The notes below the pieces were generated by a model. It saw only the letters and a program-made list of their open reading frames with translations, was not told the DNA's origin and did no database searches. The position numbers and the translations under genes are program-made. DNA of 64,000 bases from Guyparkeria hydrothermalis. Lineage in GTDB: Bacteria > Pseudomonadota > Gammaproteobacteria > Halothiobacillales > Halothiobacillaceae. Positions 48,329 through 61,730 of this stretch are shown in pieces. Each line of letters opens with the position of its first letter. Position 1 is the first letter of the stretch. The stretch spans positions 372,001 to 436,000 of the forward strand of contig NZ_JAJSED010000001.1 in assembly GCF_023555385.1 (NCBI RefSeq). The letters are read 5' to 3'.

Positions 48329-50086
48329 ATGGACAACGTTTTTCAGCCCTCGGCGCAAGGAATCACGCATCACCGCCAGGCTTGCGGGCTCGTGCGCTCA
48401 GGCTTTCGGTCACTATGTCTCGCAATATTGGCAACGCTAGCTCCCGCGGCCTACGGTCAGAGCGCTCCGGATCTGATCGACGAGCAACATCCGACCCAGG
48501 AGATGGGCGCAGATAACGCGCCATCGGCCACTGCCGAATCGACGGTCAGCCTGCCCGGGGCCACCGAAGGCGTCGATCCAGCGACGGTCGTCAAGGTGAC
48601 GAGCGTCCGCTTTATGGGTGGCAACGTGTTTCCGCTCGAGGCGCTCGCACGGGATTTCCAGGGCATGATCGGGAAGACCGTTACCGTGGAGCGGATCTCG
48701 GCGGCAGTCGAGGACATCACGCATCGGTATCACGACGCGGGCTATCCGTTGTCCTATGCCTATCTTCGGAACCGGAAGCTGGACGCGGGCATTCTCGAGG
48801 TAGTTCTGGTCGAGGGCTACGTTGCGCGCACCGAGCTCGAAATAGAGGATCCGGCCGTCCGCAATCGCGTGGAGGCCCTGGCCGAGCGGGTCGTGGGTGA
48901 ACGCCCACTGACACGGGAGACGTTCGAACGCTACACCGCACTGATGAATCGAATGCCGGGGGTAAACCTGAAGGTAAACGCACCGGTGCCTCGCACGCCA
49001 AATGGCGCGACGACCTTGCGCGTGGTTCAGAGCAAGGTCGACCATGTGCAGCCGCGCGTTTCGGTCTCCGGCGATAACGTGGATGAGTATCGCGTGTTGG
49101 GCGGGCTCGCGTTGCAGTCCAACACCCGTTATGCGGAAAAGCTGTCTGTGGCGGCCCTCGTCCCGACCGGGGACGATCGCTATTACGCGGCTGAATACCA
49201 GCAGGATATCGGCAGCGATGGCTGGCGTGCGTCCGCCAGCGCGAGCCGCTACGAGGCCGAGGAGGTCGGTGTCGCCCCCTGGGATGCCGACATTCGTCTG
49301 GCTCAGGAAAAGCGGGTGGATCGCTATCGCGTCGGCGCGGAGTACCCGATCAAGCTCGGCCATCGGCACGAATGGTCGCTGTCCGGTTATTTCGGCCACA
49401 TCCGTGACTCTTCCCGATATGGCATTGGCGATCGGCTGACGGTAAGAAACGACATCGATTATTCGGTCGTCGAGCTGGGTACGGTAACCCGTCGATTGAG
49501 TGATTCCACACTGCTTGAGTTAAAGGCGGATATTCGTCAGGGCGTCGATGTGGGTCACCGAACCGACGATTTTTACCTTCAGAATGGAGGCTCAAGGGAA
49601 TCGCTGGATTCGGGACATGACCTCGATTTCACTCGGTTGGGAATCGAGTCCCGTTGGAAAAAAGCGATTACGACCGCCTATCTGCTTGATGCACGCTGGG
49701 CAATGTTCTGGTCAGACGATTCGCTGCCGCCAACCGAACGTGGCAATTACGGAGGTAGACGATTCGGTAGGGGGTACAGCAGTGGCCAGGCCGAGGGTGA
49801 CTACGGTGCCGGGGTCATGCTTGAGGCACGGCGGCGATTCGCGGTCGACATGGGATGGGTGAGTCGTGTCGAGCCCTACGTCGTGGCAGATGCCGCGCAT
49901 ACCCGATTTCATGAGAGTGACGTCGACAACAACCTCGCGTCGGTCGGTGTGGGCGTGGAGCTCGTTGGCGGCGACTCGTATCGGCTGGGGATCGAGTATG
50001 CCAAGCCGGTGGGTGACCGGGATGTAGAGACTGGCAACCGGGATGGGCGCATAAACGCCAGGTTCAGCTGGTCCATCGGTCAGTGA
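48329..50086 (+). CDS. ShlB/FhaC/HecB-family two-partner secretion transporter (TpsB)
   Basis: The 585-residue outer-membrane transporter has a signal peptide ending near AAYGQ, an acidic linker, and a POTRA_2 domain (VTSVRFMGGNVFPLEALARD; ITHRYHDAGYPLSYAYLRNR). A second POTRA-like domain (LAERVVGERPLTRETFERY; GVNLKVNAPVPRTPNGATTL) is followed by a 16-strand barrel with RRFGRGYSSGQAEGDYG, the position of the conserved [VF]RGY motif of loop L6. The C-terminus ends in aromatic strand sequence (INARFSWSIGQ). TpsB proteins export a partner across the outer membrane. No TpsA with a TPS domain is adjacent; the glycine-rich lipoprotein upstream is the only candidate. Confidence 0.85.
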   Translation: MDNVFQPSAQGITHHRQACGLVRSGFRSLCLAILATLAPAAYGQSAPDLIDEQHPTQEMGADNAPSATAESTVSLPGATEGVDPATVVKVTSVRFMGGNVFPLEALARDFQGMIGKTVTVERISAAVEDITHRYHDAGYPLSYAYLRNRKLDAGILEVVLVEGYVARTELEIEDPAVRNRVEALAERVVGERPLTRETFERYTALMNRMPGVNLKVNAPVPRTPNGATTLRVVQSKVDHVQPRVSVSGDNVDEYRVLGGLALQSNTRYAEKLSVAALVPTGDDRYYAAEYQQDIGSDGWRASASASRYEAEEVGVAPWDADIRLAQEKRVDRYRVGAEYPIKLGHRHEWSLSGYFGHIRDSSRYGIGDRLTVRNDIDYSVVELGTVTRRLSDSTLLELKADIRQGVDVGHRTDDFYLQNGGSRESLDSGHDLDFTRLGIESRWKKAITTAYLLDARWAMFWSDDSLPPTERGNYGGRRFGRGYSSGQAEGDYGAGVMLEARRRFAVDMGWVSRVEPYVVADAAHTRFHESDVDNNLASVGVGVELVGGDSYRLGIEYAKPVGDRDVETGNRDGRINARFSWSIGQ

Positions 50087-50202
50087 TTGTCCGGTGGCTG
50101 GCCGATTTCATCAGAGTGGTTTTTAACTGTGTTTTTAAAATTGCCAGTATCCTTAATCGTGATTTTGCTTATCGTTATGTATTAGTTGGTACGTATTAGT
50201 GA

Positions 50203-50231
50203 TTTACTCATATATTTGCAATTTGTATAAA
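50203..50231 (+). promoter_or_regulatory. promoter of the SCP2-like gene
   Basis: TTTACT (50203-50208) and TATAAA (50226-50231) are separated by exactly 17 bp in a markedly A+T-rich stretch (50110-50245). The start codon is 114 bp downstream, leaving a long leader. Confidence 0.65.
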
Positions 50232-50344
50232 AAATAGGAACGTTTTGTTTGTTCGCCGGTGCTTGCCTCCTTATTGTTTCCACTGCCGGTTAACGTTCGG
50301 CCGGAAGGAATCCCAATATTCATGAACAAGGGAGGTAGTTTGTT

Positions 50345-50896
50345 ATGTCGGTTTTCAAAGGGATGTTTTGTCAGGGCGCTGCGGTCGCTTCACTCGTGAT
50401 GGTATCGGCTGCGGTCAACGCCGACACGTTCATGGGCGAGAAGTGGGCCGAGGCAATGTGTGAGGAGTGGAACCAGACCGAAACGCTGGTTTCGGACCTC
50501 AGCGGTGACACCTGGGCTGCCAACACGTCCGACAAGGGGTACAAGGTCATCCAGATGTACCGTGACGAGTGCGGCGCGGAGACCCGCGTGGAGTTGCGCA
50601 TCGAGGACCAGGAAGGCAAGGCGATGTGCACCTATGGTGGTGCGGCCAAAACGGCGTCGCTCAACGAGGATTCCGACTACCTGATGCACGCGACCGACGA
50701 GGACTGGCGGTGCATGGGTGAGGGTAGCTTCGGTTGCGGTGCCATGGGATCGATGATGTCGGGCAAGCTCAAGTTCGATGGCCCCAAGATGGAGGCGGCA
50801 AGCGTGGTCGAACCGTTCAACGCGTTCCTGAAGATGACCGGCGAGGTCGAGGGAAGCGAACAGTGCCCCTCCCGGACGTTGGCTTCCGGGACCTAG
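50345..50896 (+). CDS. exported SCP2-like (sterol-carrier fold) protein
   Basis: The 183-residue protein has a signal peptide (cleavage near AAVNA) and a mature domain with paired cysteines (AMCEEWN; DECGAE; AMCTYGG; WRCMG; FGCGAM; EQCPS). The C-terminal MSGKLKFDGPKMEAASVVEP and FNAFLKMTGEV resemble the hydrophobic-tunnel part of SCP2 domains, so it may bind a lipid in the periplasm. The assignment rests on this segment. Ribosome site GGGAGG precedes ATG 50345, and a good promoter and terminator frame it as a single-gene unit. Confidence 0.6.
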   Translation: MSVFKGMFCQGAAVASLVMVSAAVNADTFMGEKWAEAMCEEWNQTETLVSDLSGDTWAANTSDKGYKVIQMYRDECGAETRVELRIEDQEGKAMCTYGGAAKTASLNEDSDYLMHATDEDWRCMGEGSFGCGAMGSMMSGKLKFDGPKMEAASVVEPFNAFLKMTGEVEGSEQCPSRTLASGT

Positions 50897-50920
50897 GTCG
50901 TACCATCCTGATTCTCCTGG

Positions 50921-50954
50921 AAGGCCCGGCCCTCGATGAGGTCGGGCTTTTTTG
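50921..50954 (+). terminator. terminator of the SCP2-like gene
   Basis: GGCCCGGCC pairs with GGTCGGGCT around CTCGATGA and is followed by six T, 25 bp past the stop codon. Confidence 0.85.
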
Positions 50955-51110
50955 CTGCCACATCGGGGTCTTGGTGATCACCGGAACGCCGGCTTGCTCC
51001 CGGGCGCGGCAGCTTCGGGGCTATGGTGGCATGTCGGGCGGAGATACGGGCCTGTGGAGGTCCCGTCACGGGTCTATGGTTGTCCCACGTATACCGGCAA
51101 GCGATTCGAG

Positions 51111-51581
51111 ATGCTCAAGACCCTTCAATCCCTGTTTTTCCCGGACGAGCCGGCCAGCGAGGCGCGCCGCGAGATGCGTGTCGATGCCGCGGTGGCCATC
51201 CTGCTCATGGAGGTCGCCCGTGCCGACTTCGATATTGCGGACGAGGAGCTGGCGGTCATCCGCCGCACTCTGGTCGAGGATTTCGACATGTCCGAGACAG
51301 ACGCGGACGACCTCGTCCAACACGCGGCCGCCGAGGTCGACGATTCCACCGGCTTTTTTTTTCCCTTTGTCCGACTGCTGAACGAACGGCTTGACCCGGC
51401 CGCGAAGTGCCGCGTCGTCGAGACGCTATGGCGCGTGGCATATGCCGATGCCGGCAAGCATCACCTGGAAGAGTCGACCATCCGGCAGATTTCCGATCTT
51501 CTCTACGTCTCGCACAGCGATTTCATCCGGGCTCGGGTGCGAGCGGAGGAAGCAGCGGGGAGTCGCGGCGGGCCGCAATAA
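51111..51581 (+). CDS. TerB-like protein
   Basis: The 156-residue soluble helical protein matches the TerB/DUF533-like fold: EARREMRVDAAVAILLMEVA, RADFDIADEELAVIRRTLVE and LDPAAKCRVVETLWRVAYAD, with paired acidic residues (DFDIADEE; DAGKHHLEES) at the usual metal-binding positions. TerB-like proteins are linked to tellurite resistance or membrane stress, but stand-alone copies are uncharacterised. ATG 51111 begins the conserved part; frames from 50952 add an unlikely N-terminus. It is convergent with the chemoreceptor gene. Confidence 0.7.
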   Translation: MLKTLQSLFFPDEPASEARREMRVDAAVAILLMEVARADFDIADEELAVIRRTLVEDFDMSETDADDLVQHAAAEVDDSTGFFFPFVRLLNERLDPAAKCRVVETLWRVAYADAGKHHLEESTIRQISDLLYVSHSDFIRARVRAEEAAGSRGGPQ

Positions 51582-51608
51582 AAAAAGCCCCGCGGAATGC
51601 GGGGCTTC
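51580..51608. terminator. bidirectional terminator between TerB-like and chemoreceptor genes
   Basis: AAGCCCCGC-GGAAT-GCGGGGCTT has a run of A on its left, giving a U-run for the leftward chemoreceptor transcript. It begins at the stop codon of the TerB-like gene. Confidence 0.85.
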
Positions 51609-51628
51609 GTCTCGTCGGTCGCACTGAC

Positions 51629-53545
51629 TCAGGTGCGGAACTGATTGACCAGTGCCTGCAGCTGCGAGGCCAGATGAGCCAGTTCGTGGCTGGCGGTCGA
51701 TGTCTGAGCGCCGCCCTCGGCGGTCTGTGCCGCGGCCTCGTTGATGTTCGAGACGTTGCGGTTGATCTCCTCGGCGACCTGACCCTGTTCCTCGGCGGCC
51801 GAGGCGATCTGGTGGTTCATGTCGGTGATCGTCTCGATGGCGCGGGTGATGGTCACCAGTGACTGGCCGGCCTCGCGTGCCTGATCGGCGGTCTGACGGG
51901 CATGGTCCTGGCTGCTCTGCATGGCGCTGACCGCCTGCTTGGAGCCGCCCTGGATGCTCTCGACCATCTCGCGGATCTCCTGAGTGGAGGCCTGCGTCTT
52001 GCTCGCCAGAGAGCGCACTTCCTCGGCGACCACCGCAAAGCCACGGCCGTGCTCGCCGGCCCGGGCGGCCTCGATGGCGGCGTTGAGTGCCAGCAGGTTG
52101 GTCTGCTCGGCGATCTCGCGGATCACGTCGACTACCGTGCTGATCTTCTCGCTCGCGGTCTCGAGGTTGCCGATGATGGTACCGGCGGCCTCGATCTCGT
52201 CGGCCAGAGCGGCCACATGCGCGATGGTCTCGTCGACGACGCGCTGGCCGTCTTTGGCCTCTTCGTCCGCGTTGTGGGCGGCATCGGCCGCGCCGGAGGC
52301 GTTCTGGGCGATGTCCTGGACCGTGGTGGTCATCTCGTTCATCGCGGTCGCGACCATCTCGGTTTCCTGCCGTTGCCGCTGGACGCCCTCGTTGGTATCG
52401 GCGGTGATCTGCGACAGCTCCTCGGCAGAGGCCGACAGCTGACCGGTCGAGTTGGCCACCTCGTGGATGGAGTCGCGCATCTTGCCGGCGAAGCGGTTGA
52501 ATGCGGCGGCCAGATCGGCGATCTCGTCGCGGCCGCTTTCATCGAGTCGCTGGGTGAGATCGCCGTCACCAGCGGCGATGTCGTCCATGGCACGAACGGT
52601 GCGCTGAAGCGGCTGCGTGATGCTTCGGGTGATGAAAAAGCCGATGAAGGCGGCGATCGCGATGGCCACGGCCATGACCGTGATCACCTGGTTGCGTGCG
52701 GCGGCAAGCCGGTCGACGTAATCGCTGCGGTCCATGGTGACGGCCAAAACGCCGACCGGATTGCCGGAAAAGTCCGCCACGGTGTGGGCGTAGGTCACCG
52801 ACGGCGTCTCGCCGATCTCGTGCTCCCAGATGGTGGTTTCGGCTTTCGCGGCGGCCAGCTTGTCTGCGGTCAGGGTGTCGGGATTCGCCAGGGTCGAGCC
52901 GAAGGTCTCGAAACCGTTGTCGGCGACCAGGTAGAGGCCGATGTCGACGCCATAGTCGCTCTTGTACTTGTCGAAGAACGGCTGGCCGAAGCTCATCCCG
53001 AATTCGACGCTGCCCTGGTGCTGGCCCTGATGGCTGATCGAGGAGATGCCGCGCATCCCCAGCCCGGCCACGCCGCGCTCGAGTCCACGAATCCGCTCCT
53101 GGCGGTTGTTGGTCGCCAGCACCGTCTTGCGGAAGCCGGACAGGTCGTCACCGAATTTTTCCGGCTTGTGAACGCGGAAGAACGAAATCGCCGGCGGCAG
53201 ATGGAAGTGGAACTGGCGTGCGCCGAAATCCTCCTTCAGCGGCGGGAAGATCGGCAGCATCATGTCGGCCAGGCGCTCGCGATCACGCTCGGCCATTGCC
53301 TGGCCGACATCCGGGATGCTCGAGACCACCACGCTCATCGCCTCGGCAAGGCGGCCCTCGGCGCGGATCTGGGCCTGCGCCGTTTCGAACAGACCCTTGA
53401 GTTCGCGTTGCTGCGCTTGTTTTATCGTGGAGGAAAACTCCGTCATCACCAATGGGATCACCAGGGCGGCGATGAAGACGATGACGAGGGCAAACCCGAG
53501 GGCAAGTCGGGCACCGATCGACAGATTCTTGAACAGGGCAGGCAT
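51629..53545 (-). CDS. methyl-accepting chemotaxis protein with dCache-type sensor
   Basis: The 638-residue chemoreceptor has a first membrane helix ([20 protein letters not shown]) and a periplasmic sensor of about 260 residues with [20 protein letters not shown] and [20 protein letters not shown], which fits the dCache_3 family. A second helix ([20 protein letters not shown]), a HAMP domain ([20 protein letters not shown]) and the signalling hairpin [20 protein letters not shown] follow. No C-terminal CheR-binding pentapeptide is present. The ligand is unknown; no other chemotaxis genes are in the window. Confidence 0.92.
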   Translation of the reverse strand: MPALFKNLSIGARLALGFALVIVFIAALVIPLVMTEFSSTIKQAQQRELKGLFETAQAQIRAEGRLAEAMSVVVSSIPDVGQAMAERDRERLADMMLPIFPPLKEDFGARQFHFHLPPAISFFRVHKPEKFGDDLSGFRKTVLATNNRQERIRGLERGVAGLGMRGISSISHQGQHQGSVEFGMSFGQPFFDKYKSDYGVDIGLYLVADNGFETFGSTLANPDTLTADKLAAAKAETTIWEHEIGETPSVTYAHTVADFSGNPVGVLAVTMDRSDYVDRLAAARNQVITVMAVAIAIAAFIGFFITRSITQPLQRTVRAMDDIAAGDGDLTQRLDESGRDEIADLAAAFNRFAGKMRDSIHEVANSTGQLSASAEELSQITADTNEGVQRQRQETEMVATAMNEMTTTVQDIAQNASGAADAAHNADEEAKDGQRVVDETIAHVAALADEIEAAGTIIGNLETASEKISTVVDVIREIAEQTNLLALNAAIEAARAGEHGRGFAVVAEEVRSLASKTQASTQEIREMVESIQGGSKQAVSAMQSSQDHARQTADQAREAGQSLVTITRAIETITDMNHQIASAAEEQGQVAEEINRNVSNINEAAAQTAEGGAQTSTASHELAHLASQLQALVNQFRT

Positions 53546-53759
53546 GCTTTGTTGACTCCGCTTTAACTGGGTCGGAACGACACGACAATGCGCGATCCGC
53601 CTCAGGGAATCGGCCGATATGGCAAAAGCTTTAACCCGAGTCGATTACTGGGGGAATAGTTCACACCGCTACGGATCGCCGTTCGCTATCGGATGGCGCA
53701 ACGGGGCGGTGAGCCTGACCGAAGATGGCTAAGCGAAAGGGGGGGCGAAGGCTGTCGGG
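53546..53759. other. intergenic region between uup and the chemoreceptor gene
   Basis: The 214-bp gap contains the upstream region of the leftward chemoreceptor gene. No gene, terminator or strong repeat was recognised. Confidence 0.4.
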
Positions 53760-55643
<1,884 letters not shown>

Positions 55644-55668
55644 GGGGGATCCGTTGGGTGGCGGACGT

Positions 55669-56130
55669 TCAACGCCGCGCCTGAAAGAATTGGGTCAGCA
55701 GATCGGCCGCCTCGGCCTCGCAGGGGCCGGTGTCGATCACCGGTCGGAAGTGGTGCCAGTCCGACCGGTTGAGGTCGATCGCGCTGCCGCAGGCACCGGC
55801 GCGCGGGTCCGGGGCGGCATACACGATCCGCGCAATCCGGGCGTGAGAGGCGGCGGCTAGGCACATCGGACAGGGCTCGAGTGTGACGTAGAGTGTGCAG
55901 CCGTCGAGTCGGTAGTTGCCCAGGGCCTGGCCGGCCTCGCGCATGGCGAGGATCTCGGCATGTGCACTTGGGTCGTGGAAGCCGACGGGGCGGTTGTGGC
56001 CGCGGCCGATGGTCTTGCCGTCCGCGTCGATCACCACCGCGCCCACCGGTACCTCGCCCAGCATGATCGAGCGCCGGGCAAGCGCCAGGCACTCCCGCAT
56101 GTGCTGTCGGTCGCGACCGCTCATGTGCAC
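55669..56130 (-). CDS. tadA: tRNA-specific adenosine deaminase
   Basis: This 153-residue enzyme converts wobble adenosine to inosine in tRNA-Arg. The zinc site is clear: HAEILAM with His and catalytic Glu, and LEPCPMCLAA with two Cys. The SHARIARIVYAAPDPRAGAC segment and Phe-rich C-terminus are typical. The start is ATG 56130 or 56124. It forms a leftward pair with uup, 25 bp apart. It shares only the name with the pilus ATPase at 14697. Confidence 0.93.
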   Translation of the reverse strand: MHMSGRDRQHMRECLALARRSIMLGEVPVGAVVIDADGKTIGRGHNRPVGFHDPSAHAEILAMREAGQALGNYRLDGCTLYVTLEPCPMCLAAASHARIARIVYAAPDPRAGACGSAIDLNRSDWHHFRPVIDTGPCEAEAADLLTQFFQARR

Positions 56131-56282
56131 CCCGAAAAACCTACTGCGCCACCCGATTGCTGCCTCACGTGCTCGCTCGCTCCTCGCCTATCCTCTTGAT
56201 ATGTCTCGTCGCGCGCTCCGCGGCTCCTTGCACTCGGGCGGCTCGCCACGGTTTTTCAAGGTGCACTGGTGCTGGCAGGAGA

Positions 56283-57884
56283 TCATTCCCACTCGATCGT
56301 GCCGGGCGGTTTGCCGGTGACGTCGTAGACGACCCGCGAGATGCCGCGGACCTCGTTGACGATGCGCAGCGAGACCTTTTCCAGGAACTCGTACGGCAGG
56401 CGGGCCCAGCGGGCGGTCATGAAGTCGATGGTTTCCACGGCGCGCAGGGCGACCACGTAGTCGTAGCGGCGGCCGTCGCCCATCACGCCTACCGAGCGAA
56501 CAGGCAGGAACACGGCGAAGGCCTGGGAGACTTTGTCGTACAAGCCCGCTTCGCGCAGTTCGTGGATGAAGATCGCATCGGCACGGCGCAGCAGGTCGGC
56601 ATACTCGCCCTTCACTTCACCGAGGATGCGCACGCCCAGGCCCGGCCCGGGGAAGGGGTGGCGCATGATCATCTCGCTGGGCAGACCCAGCTCGAGGCCG
56701 ATCTCGCGTACCTCGTCCTTGAACAGTTCGCGCAGCGGCTCCACCAGGCCGAGCTTCATGTGCTCGGGCAGGCCGCCGACGTTGTGGTGCGACTTGATCA
56801 CGTGCGCCTTGCCGGTCTTGGAGCCGGCAGACTCGATCACGTCGGGGTAGATGGTGCCCTGGGCCAGCCACTGGGCGTTCTCGCGCTTGCCGGCCTCCTC
56901 GTCGAAGATGTCGATGAAGGTGTTGCCGATGATCTTGCGCTTGGCCTCCGGGTCTGCCTCACCGGCCAGCCGCGAGAGGAACTGCTCCTCGGCGTCGACC
57001 CGGATCACGCGCACGCCCAGGTGTTCGGCGAAGGTGCGCATCACCTGGTCGCCTTCACCCTCACGCAGCAGGCCGTTGTCGACGAAGATGCAGGTCAGCT
57101 GGTCGCCGATGGCGCGGTGGAGCAGGGCGGCGACCACCGAGGAGTCGACCCCGCCGGACAGGCCGAGGATGACTTCCTCGTCACCGACCTTCTCGCGCAC
57201 TTGCTCGATCATGGTGTCGATGATGGCATCCGAGCGCCACAAGCCCTGCGTGCCGCAGATCTCGCGTACGAAGCGCTCGATAATGCGCGCGCCCTGACGG
57301 GTGTGGGTGACCTCGGGGTGGAACTGCACGCCGTAGAAGTGGCGAGACTCGTCGGCCATGCCGGCGATCGGCGCATTGTCCGAGGAGGCCATCAGCTTGA
57401 AACCCTCGGGAATCTCGACGACATGATCGCCGTGGCTCATCCAGACGTCGAGCATGCCGAAGCCTTCCTCGGTGACCTCGTCCTCGATGTCCTTCAACAG
57501 CGCGGTGTGGCCGCGGGCGCGCACCTTGGCGAAGCCGAATTCCTGGTGGCTGGCATTCTCCACCGTGCCGCCGAGCTGGGCGGCCATGGTCTGCATGCCG
57601 TAGCAGATGCCGAGCACCGGCACGTCGAGGGTGAATACCATCTCGGGTGCCGACGGGGCGTTCTGCGGATCGATGACCGATTCGGGGCCACCGGACAGGA
57701 TAATCCCGGTGGGTGCGAATTCACGCACGAAGGCATTGTCGACATCCCAGGAGTGGATTTCGCAGTAGACGCGCGATTCGCGTACCCGGCGGGCGATCAG
57801 CTGGGTGTACTGCGAGCCGAAGTCGAGTATCAGGATGCGCTCGGCGTGAATGTCCTGGTGCGGGATGGTCGAGGAATCGGTCAT
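56283..57884 (-). CDS. guaA: GMP synthase (glutamine-hydrolysing)
   Basis: The 533-residue enzyme makes GMP from XMP, ATP and glutamine. An N-terminal class I glutaminase carries [20 protein letters not shown], the nucleophile Cys in [12 protein letters not shown] and the HPEV dyad. The central ATP-pyrophosphatase has [20 protein letters not shown], and the C-terminal dimerisation domain ends [14 protein letters not shown] 57884 gives a normal N-terminus; ATG 57908 is eight codons upstream. It follows guaB by 124 bp in the guaBA order. Confidence 0.95.
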   Translation of the reverse strand: MTDSSTIPHQDIHAERILILDFGSQYTQLIARRVRESRVYCEIHSWDVDNAFVREFAPTGIILSGGPESVIDPQNAPSAPEMVFTLDVPVLGICYGMQTMAAQLGGTVENASHQEFGFAKVRARGHTALLKDIEDEVTEEGFGMLDVWMSHGDHVVEIPEGFKLMASSDNAPIAGMADESRHFYGVQFHPEVTHTRQGARIIERFVREICGTQGLWRSDAIIDTMIEQVREKVGDEEVILGLSGGVDSSVVAALLHRAIGDQLTCIFVDNGLLREGEGDQVMRTFAEHLGVRVIRVDAEEQFLSRLAGEADPEAKRKIIGNTFIDIFDEEAGKRENAQWLAQGTIYPDVIESAGSKTGKAHVIKSHHNVGGLPEHMKLGLVEPLRELFKDEVREIGLELGLPSEMIMRHPFPGPGLGVRILGEVKGEYADLLRRADAIFIHELREAGLYDKVSQAFAVFLPVRSVGVMGDGRRYDYVVALRAVETIDFMTARWARLPYEFLEKVSLRIVNEVRGISRVVYDVTGKPPGTIEWE

Positions 57885-58008
57885 CGTCTTGTCCGTGGTT
57901 TTCAGCATGGGGCCCGGTCGTGAGTCGCGTGGGCCCTGTAACGACTCGACCCGGCGAACGGTGCCGGGTCGATCAGGTAGTCGGCCCCTCTCGGGGCGCC
58001 GGGTCGGA

Positions 58009-59533
<1,525 letters not shown>

Positions 59534-59603
59534 TGTCCGCATGGGGGTGCCGCCCCGTATGCCGGGTCCGCGAAGTACAATCGGGATGCGGGCCGGAGGG
59601 GTG

Positions 59604-59633
59604 TTGGCATCCCGACTTTGATTGCGCTAAAGT
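59604..59633 (+). promoter_or_regulatory. possible promoter of the small periplasmic protein gene
   Basis: TTGGCA (59604-59609) and TAAAGT (59628-59633) are 18 bp apart, about 43 bp before the start codon at 59677. The match to consensus is moderate. Confidence 0.4.
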
Positions 59634-59676
59634 CGAACCCGCTACCAGAGCAAACCACCTAGGAGGCAGATAAACA

Positions 59677-60015
59677 ATGATTAAAGCCAAGCACCTGATC
59701 GCTATGGGCGCCGGCGCGGCACTGTTCGCGACCTCCGGCATCGCAAGCGCTGCCGGCATGGAAGACTACAAAGAAGCTCGTTCCGCGGCGATCGAGGCGG
59801 CCGAGTCGGTCGAGAGCATGGGCGCTGGCGCGTTCGCCATGAGCCCGACCGGTTCCAAGTGGAAGAAGTCGCTGATGCACGGCGCGGACAAGATGGCCGA
59901 GAAAGGCAACTACGAAGAGGCCATCGCCGAAGCCGAGCGCATCGAAATGCTGCAAGGCCTGGCCAAGAAGCAGTACGAGAGCCAGCCGAACCCGGGCCCG
60001 TACAAGGCTTGGTAA
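59677..60015 (+). CDS. small periplasmic helical protein, faintly SoxK-like
   Basis: The 112-residue exported protein has a signal peptide (MIKAKHLIAMGAGAALFATS, cleavage near ASA) and a helical mature part rich in Ala and Glu. It contains TGSKWKKSLMHGADKMAEKG, then YEEAIAEAERIEMLQGLAKK. The order (Ala-rich helix, Trp, Lys-rich turn, EAI..A..A....G....Q) recalls small SoxXA-binding proteins (SoxK) of sulfur oxidisers. No sox gene is in the window, so this is a weak suggestion. AGGAGG precedes ATG 59677, and a strong terminator follows, so it is a well-expressed monocistronic unit. Confidence 0.45.
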   Translation: MIKAKHLIAMGAGAALFATSGIASAAGMEDYKEARSAAIEAAESVESMGAGAFAMSPTGSKWKKSLMHGADKMAEKGNYEEAIAEAERIEMLQGLAKKQYESQPNPGPYKAW

Positions 60016-60094
60016 GCCTTTGATTGGCTAGGGCTTCTTGCCGGCGCCTGCCTGAGGGCGTCGGTTTGCCGTCCGGAAACAGCAAGAATGACGC

Positions 60095-60123
60095 GGCCGC
60101 GGACCTAGGTTCGCGGCCTTTTT
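60095..60123 (+). terminator. terminator after the small periplasmic protein gene
   Basis: GGCCGCG (60095-60101) pairs with CGCGGCC (60112-60118) and is followed by five T. Confidence 0.88.
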
Positions 60124-60170
60124 CGTTTCGCTCCCAGATCGAACGGGCCGACAAACATCGCAGGTAACCG

Positions 60171-61730
60171 ATGTCGTCATCGAGTGGACAGACCGCGCTG
60201 TCGGTCACACAGATCAACAAGCAAGCCGGCGATCTCCTGAGCCAGGTCTTCGGCACGGTCGAAGTGATCGGTGAGGTCAGCGAGCACAAGCGTGCCGCCT
60301 CGGGCCATCACTATTTCGCCCTGAAAGACGATCAGTCGCAGTTGCGTTGCGCCTTCTTCCGCGGCAATGCGATGCGCTGTCGTTACCCTCTGCGCGAAGG
60401 CGAGGAGGTCGTGGTCACCGGGCGCCTCGGCATCTATGCCGCTCGCGGGGCATATCAGCTGATCGTTCAGTCAGTTGCCCCCGCCGGCGAGGGGCGGCTT
60501 GCTGCGGAATTCGAGCGACTCAAGCAGCGCCTGCTCGCCGAGGGGCTGTTCGACGCCGAGAAAAAGCGTGCCACACCGATGCTGCCGCGCCACATCGCGG
60601 TGATTTCCTCGGATACTGGCGCGGCCATTCACGACGTGAGGGTGACGCTGGCGAGGCGTTTTCCCCTCGCTCGGGTGAGCCTGTTTCCCGTTCGGGTGCA
60701 GGGGGCGGAATCGGCGGCAGAGCTTCGCCAGGCAGTCTCCCAGTTAGGTGATGGCGACTTCGATGTCGCGTTGGTCGTGCGCGGGGGCGGGTCCTTGTCC
60801 GACCTGTGGTCGTTCAACGACGAGGGTCTGGTGCGGGCTGTTCGTGATAGTCCGGTGCCGGTGATCAGCGGGGTAGGGCACGAGACGGATACCACGCTCT
60901 GCGATCTGGTGGCCGACCGGCGCGCGGCGACTCCTACCGGGGCGGCCGAACTGGCCACGCCGGTGACCGTTGCCGATTTGCGGCGTCAGGTGGTCGAGCG
61001 GGCCGGACGTATTGCTTCGTCCTGGTTGGGGCGTCTGCAGAACGAGGCCCAACGTGGCGACTGGCTGGCACGTCGTCTGGAGCGTGCTGGGCCGACCGAG
61101 CGGTTGCGACTGGCCCACCTGCAACTGGCCGGGCTGGACGCGCCGTTGCGTCGTTCCCTGGAGCGTCGGATCGGTACCGGCCGCCAACGGCTGCAGGCCA
61201 TCCGGGGCGAGCTTGAAAGGCACCACCCACGGCGCCGCCTGCAAATCCTGCGGGCGCAACTCGACGAGCCGAGACGGATGCTTTGGCAGCTGCTGCGCCG
61301 CACCCTGGACGCGGAGGACGAACGGCACACACGGATTTCCCGGCGAATGCTGGTGGTGCGCGAGCGCCTGTTGCCCCGGTGGTCGGGTCTTCTCGAGCCG
61401 GTGCGCGTGGATCGCGAGATCATGTCGCGTCGTCTGGAGAACGAACGGATCCGGCTGGCCGGTCTGTCACGGCAACTGGAGGCTCTCGGCCCGGCCCAGG
61501 TGCAACGACGCGGATATGCCCTGGTACAGACACGGGACGAGCCGGCCGCGTTGATCAAGCGTGCAGGTGACGTCGAGGCGCGCGGACGGGCAGCAGGCCG
61601 CCTGCCGCTGACATTGCGCTTCATCGATGGCGAGGTGCCGGTCGTATGGCATGCCGAGGAAGCCCGTGAGCCGAAACACGGCCAACCGGAGGACGGTGGG
61701 GATCAGGAGGGCGCCAGGCCCTCCAGGTGA
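60171..61730 (+). CDS. xseA: exodeoxyribonuclease VII large subunit
   Basis: The 519-residue subunit degrades single-stranded DNA together with XseB. An OB-fold domain (GTVEVIGEVSEHKRAASGHH; LRCAFFRGNAMRCRY) precedes the catalytic domain (PRHIAVISSDTGAAIHDVRV; VVRGGGSLSDLWSFNDEGLV; VPVISGVGHETDTTLCDLVA, then DRRAATPTGAAEL). A long coiled-coil C-terminus ends with the family's RGYALVQ motif. XseB is not encoded here. Its last 28 bp overlap the 3' end of the convergent GGDEF-EAL gene. Confidence 0.93.
   Translation: MSSSSGQTALSVTQINKQAGDLLSQVFGTVEVIGEVSEHKRAASGHHYFALKDDQSQLRCAFFRGNAMRCRYPLREGEEVVVTGRLGIYAARGAYQLIVQSVAPAGEGRLAAEFERLKQRLLAEGLFDAEKKRATPMLPRHIAVISSDTGAAIHDVRVTLARRFPLARVSLFPVRVQGAESAAELRQAVSQLGDGDFDVALVVRGGGSLSDLWSFNDEGLVRAVRDSPVPVISGVGHETDTTLCDLVADRRAATPTGAAELATPVTVADLRRQVVERAGRIASSWLGRLQNEAQRGDWLARRLERAGPTERLRLAHLQLAGLDAPLRRSLERRIGTGRQRLQAIRGELERHHPRRRLQILRAQLDEPRRMLWQLLRRTLDAEDERHTRISRRMLVVRERLLPRWSGLLEPVRVDREIMSRRLENERIRLAGLSRQLEALGPAQVQRRGYALVQTRDEPAALIKRAGDVEARGRAAGRLPLTLRFIDGEVPVVWHAEEAREPKHGQPEDGGDQEGARPSR

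Noticed and set aside
51902-53566. 554-codon frame antisense to the chemoreceptor gene
   Set aside because: Shadow of the receptor's repetitive Ala/Glu coding; composition is Gly/His/Val-rich without motifs.
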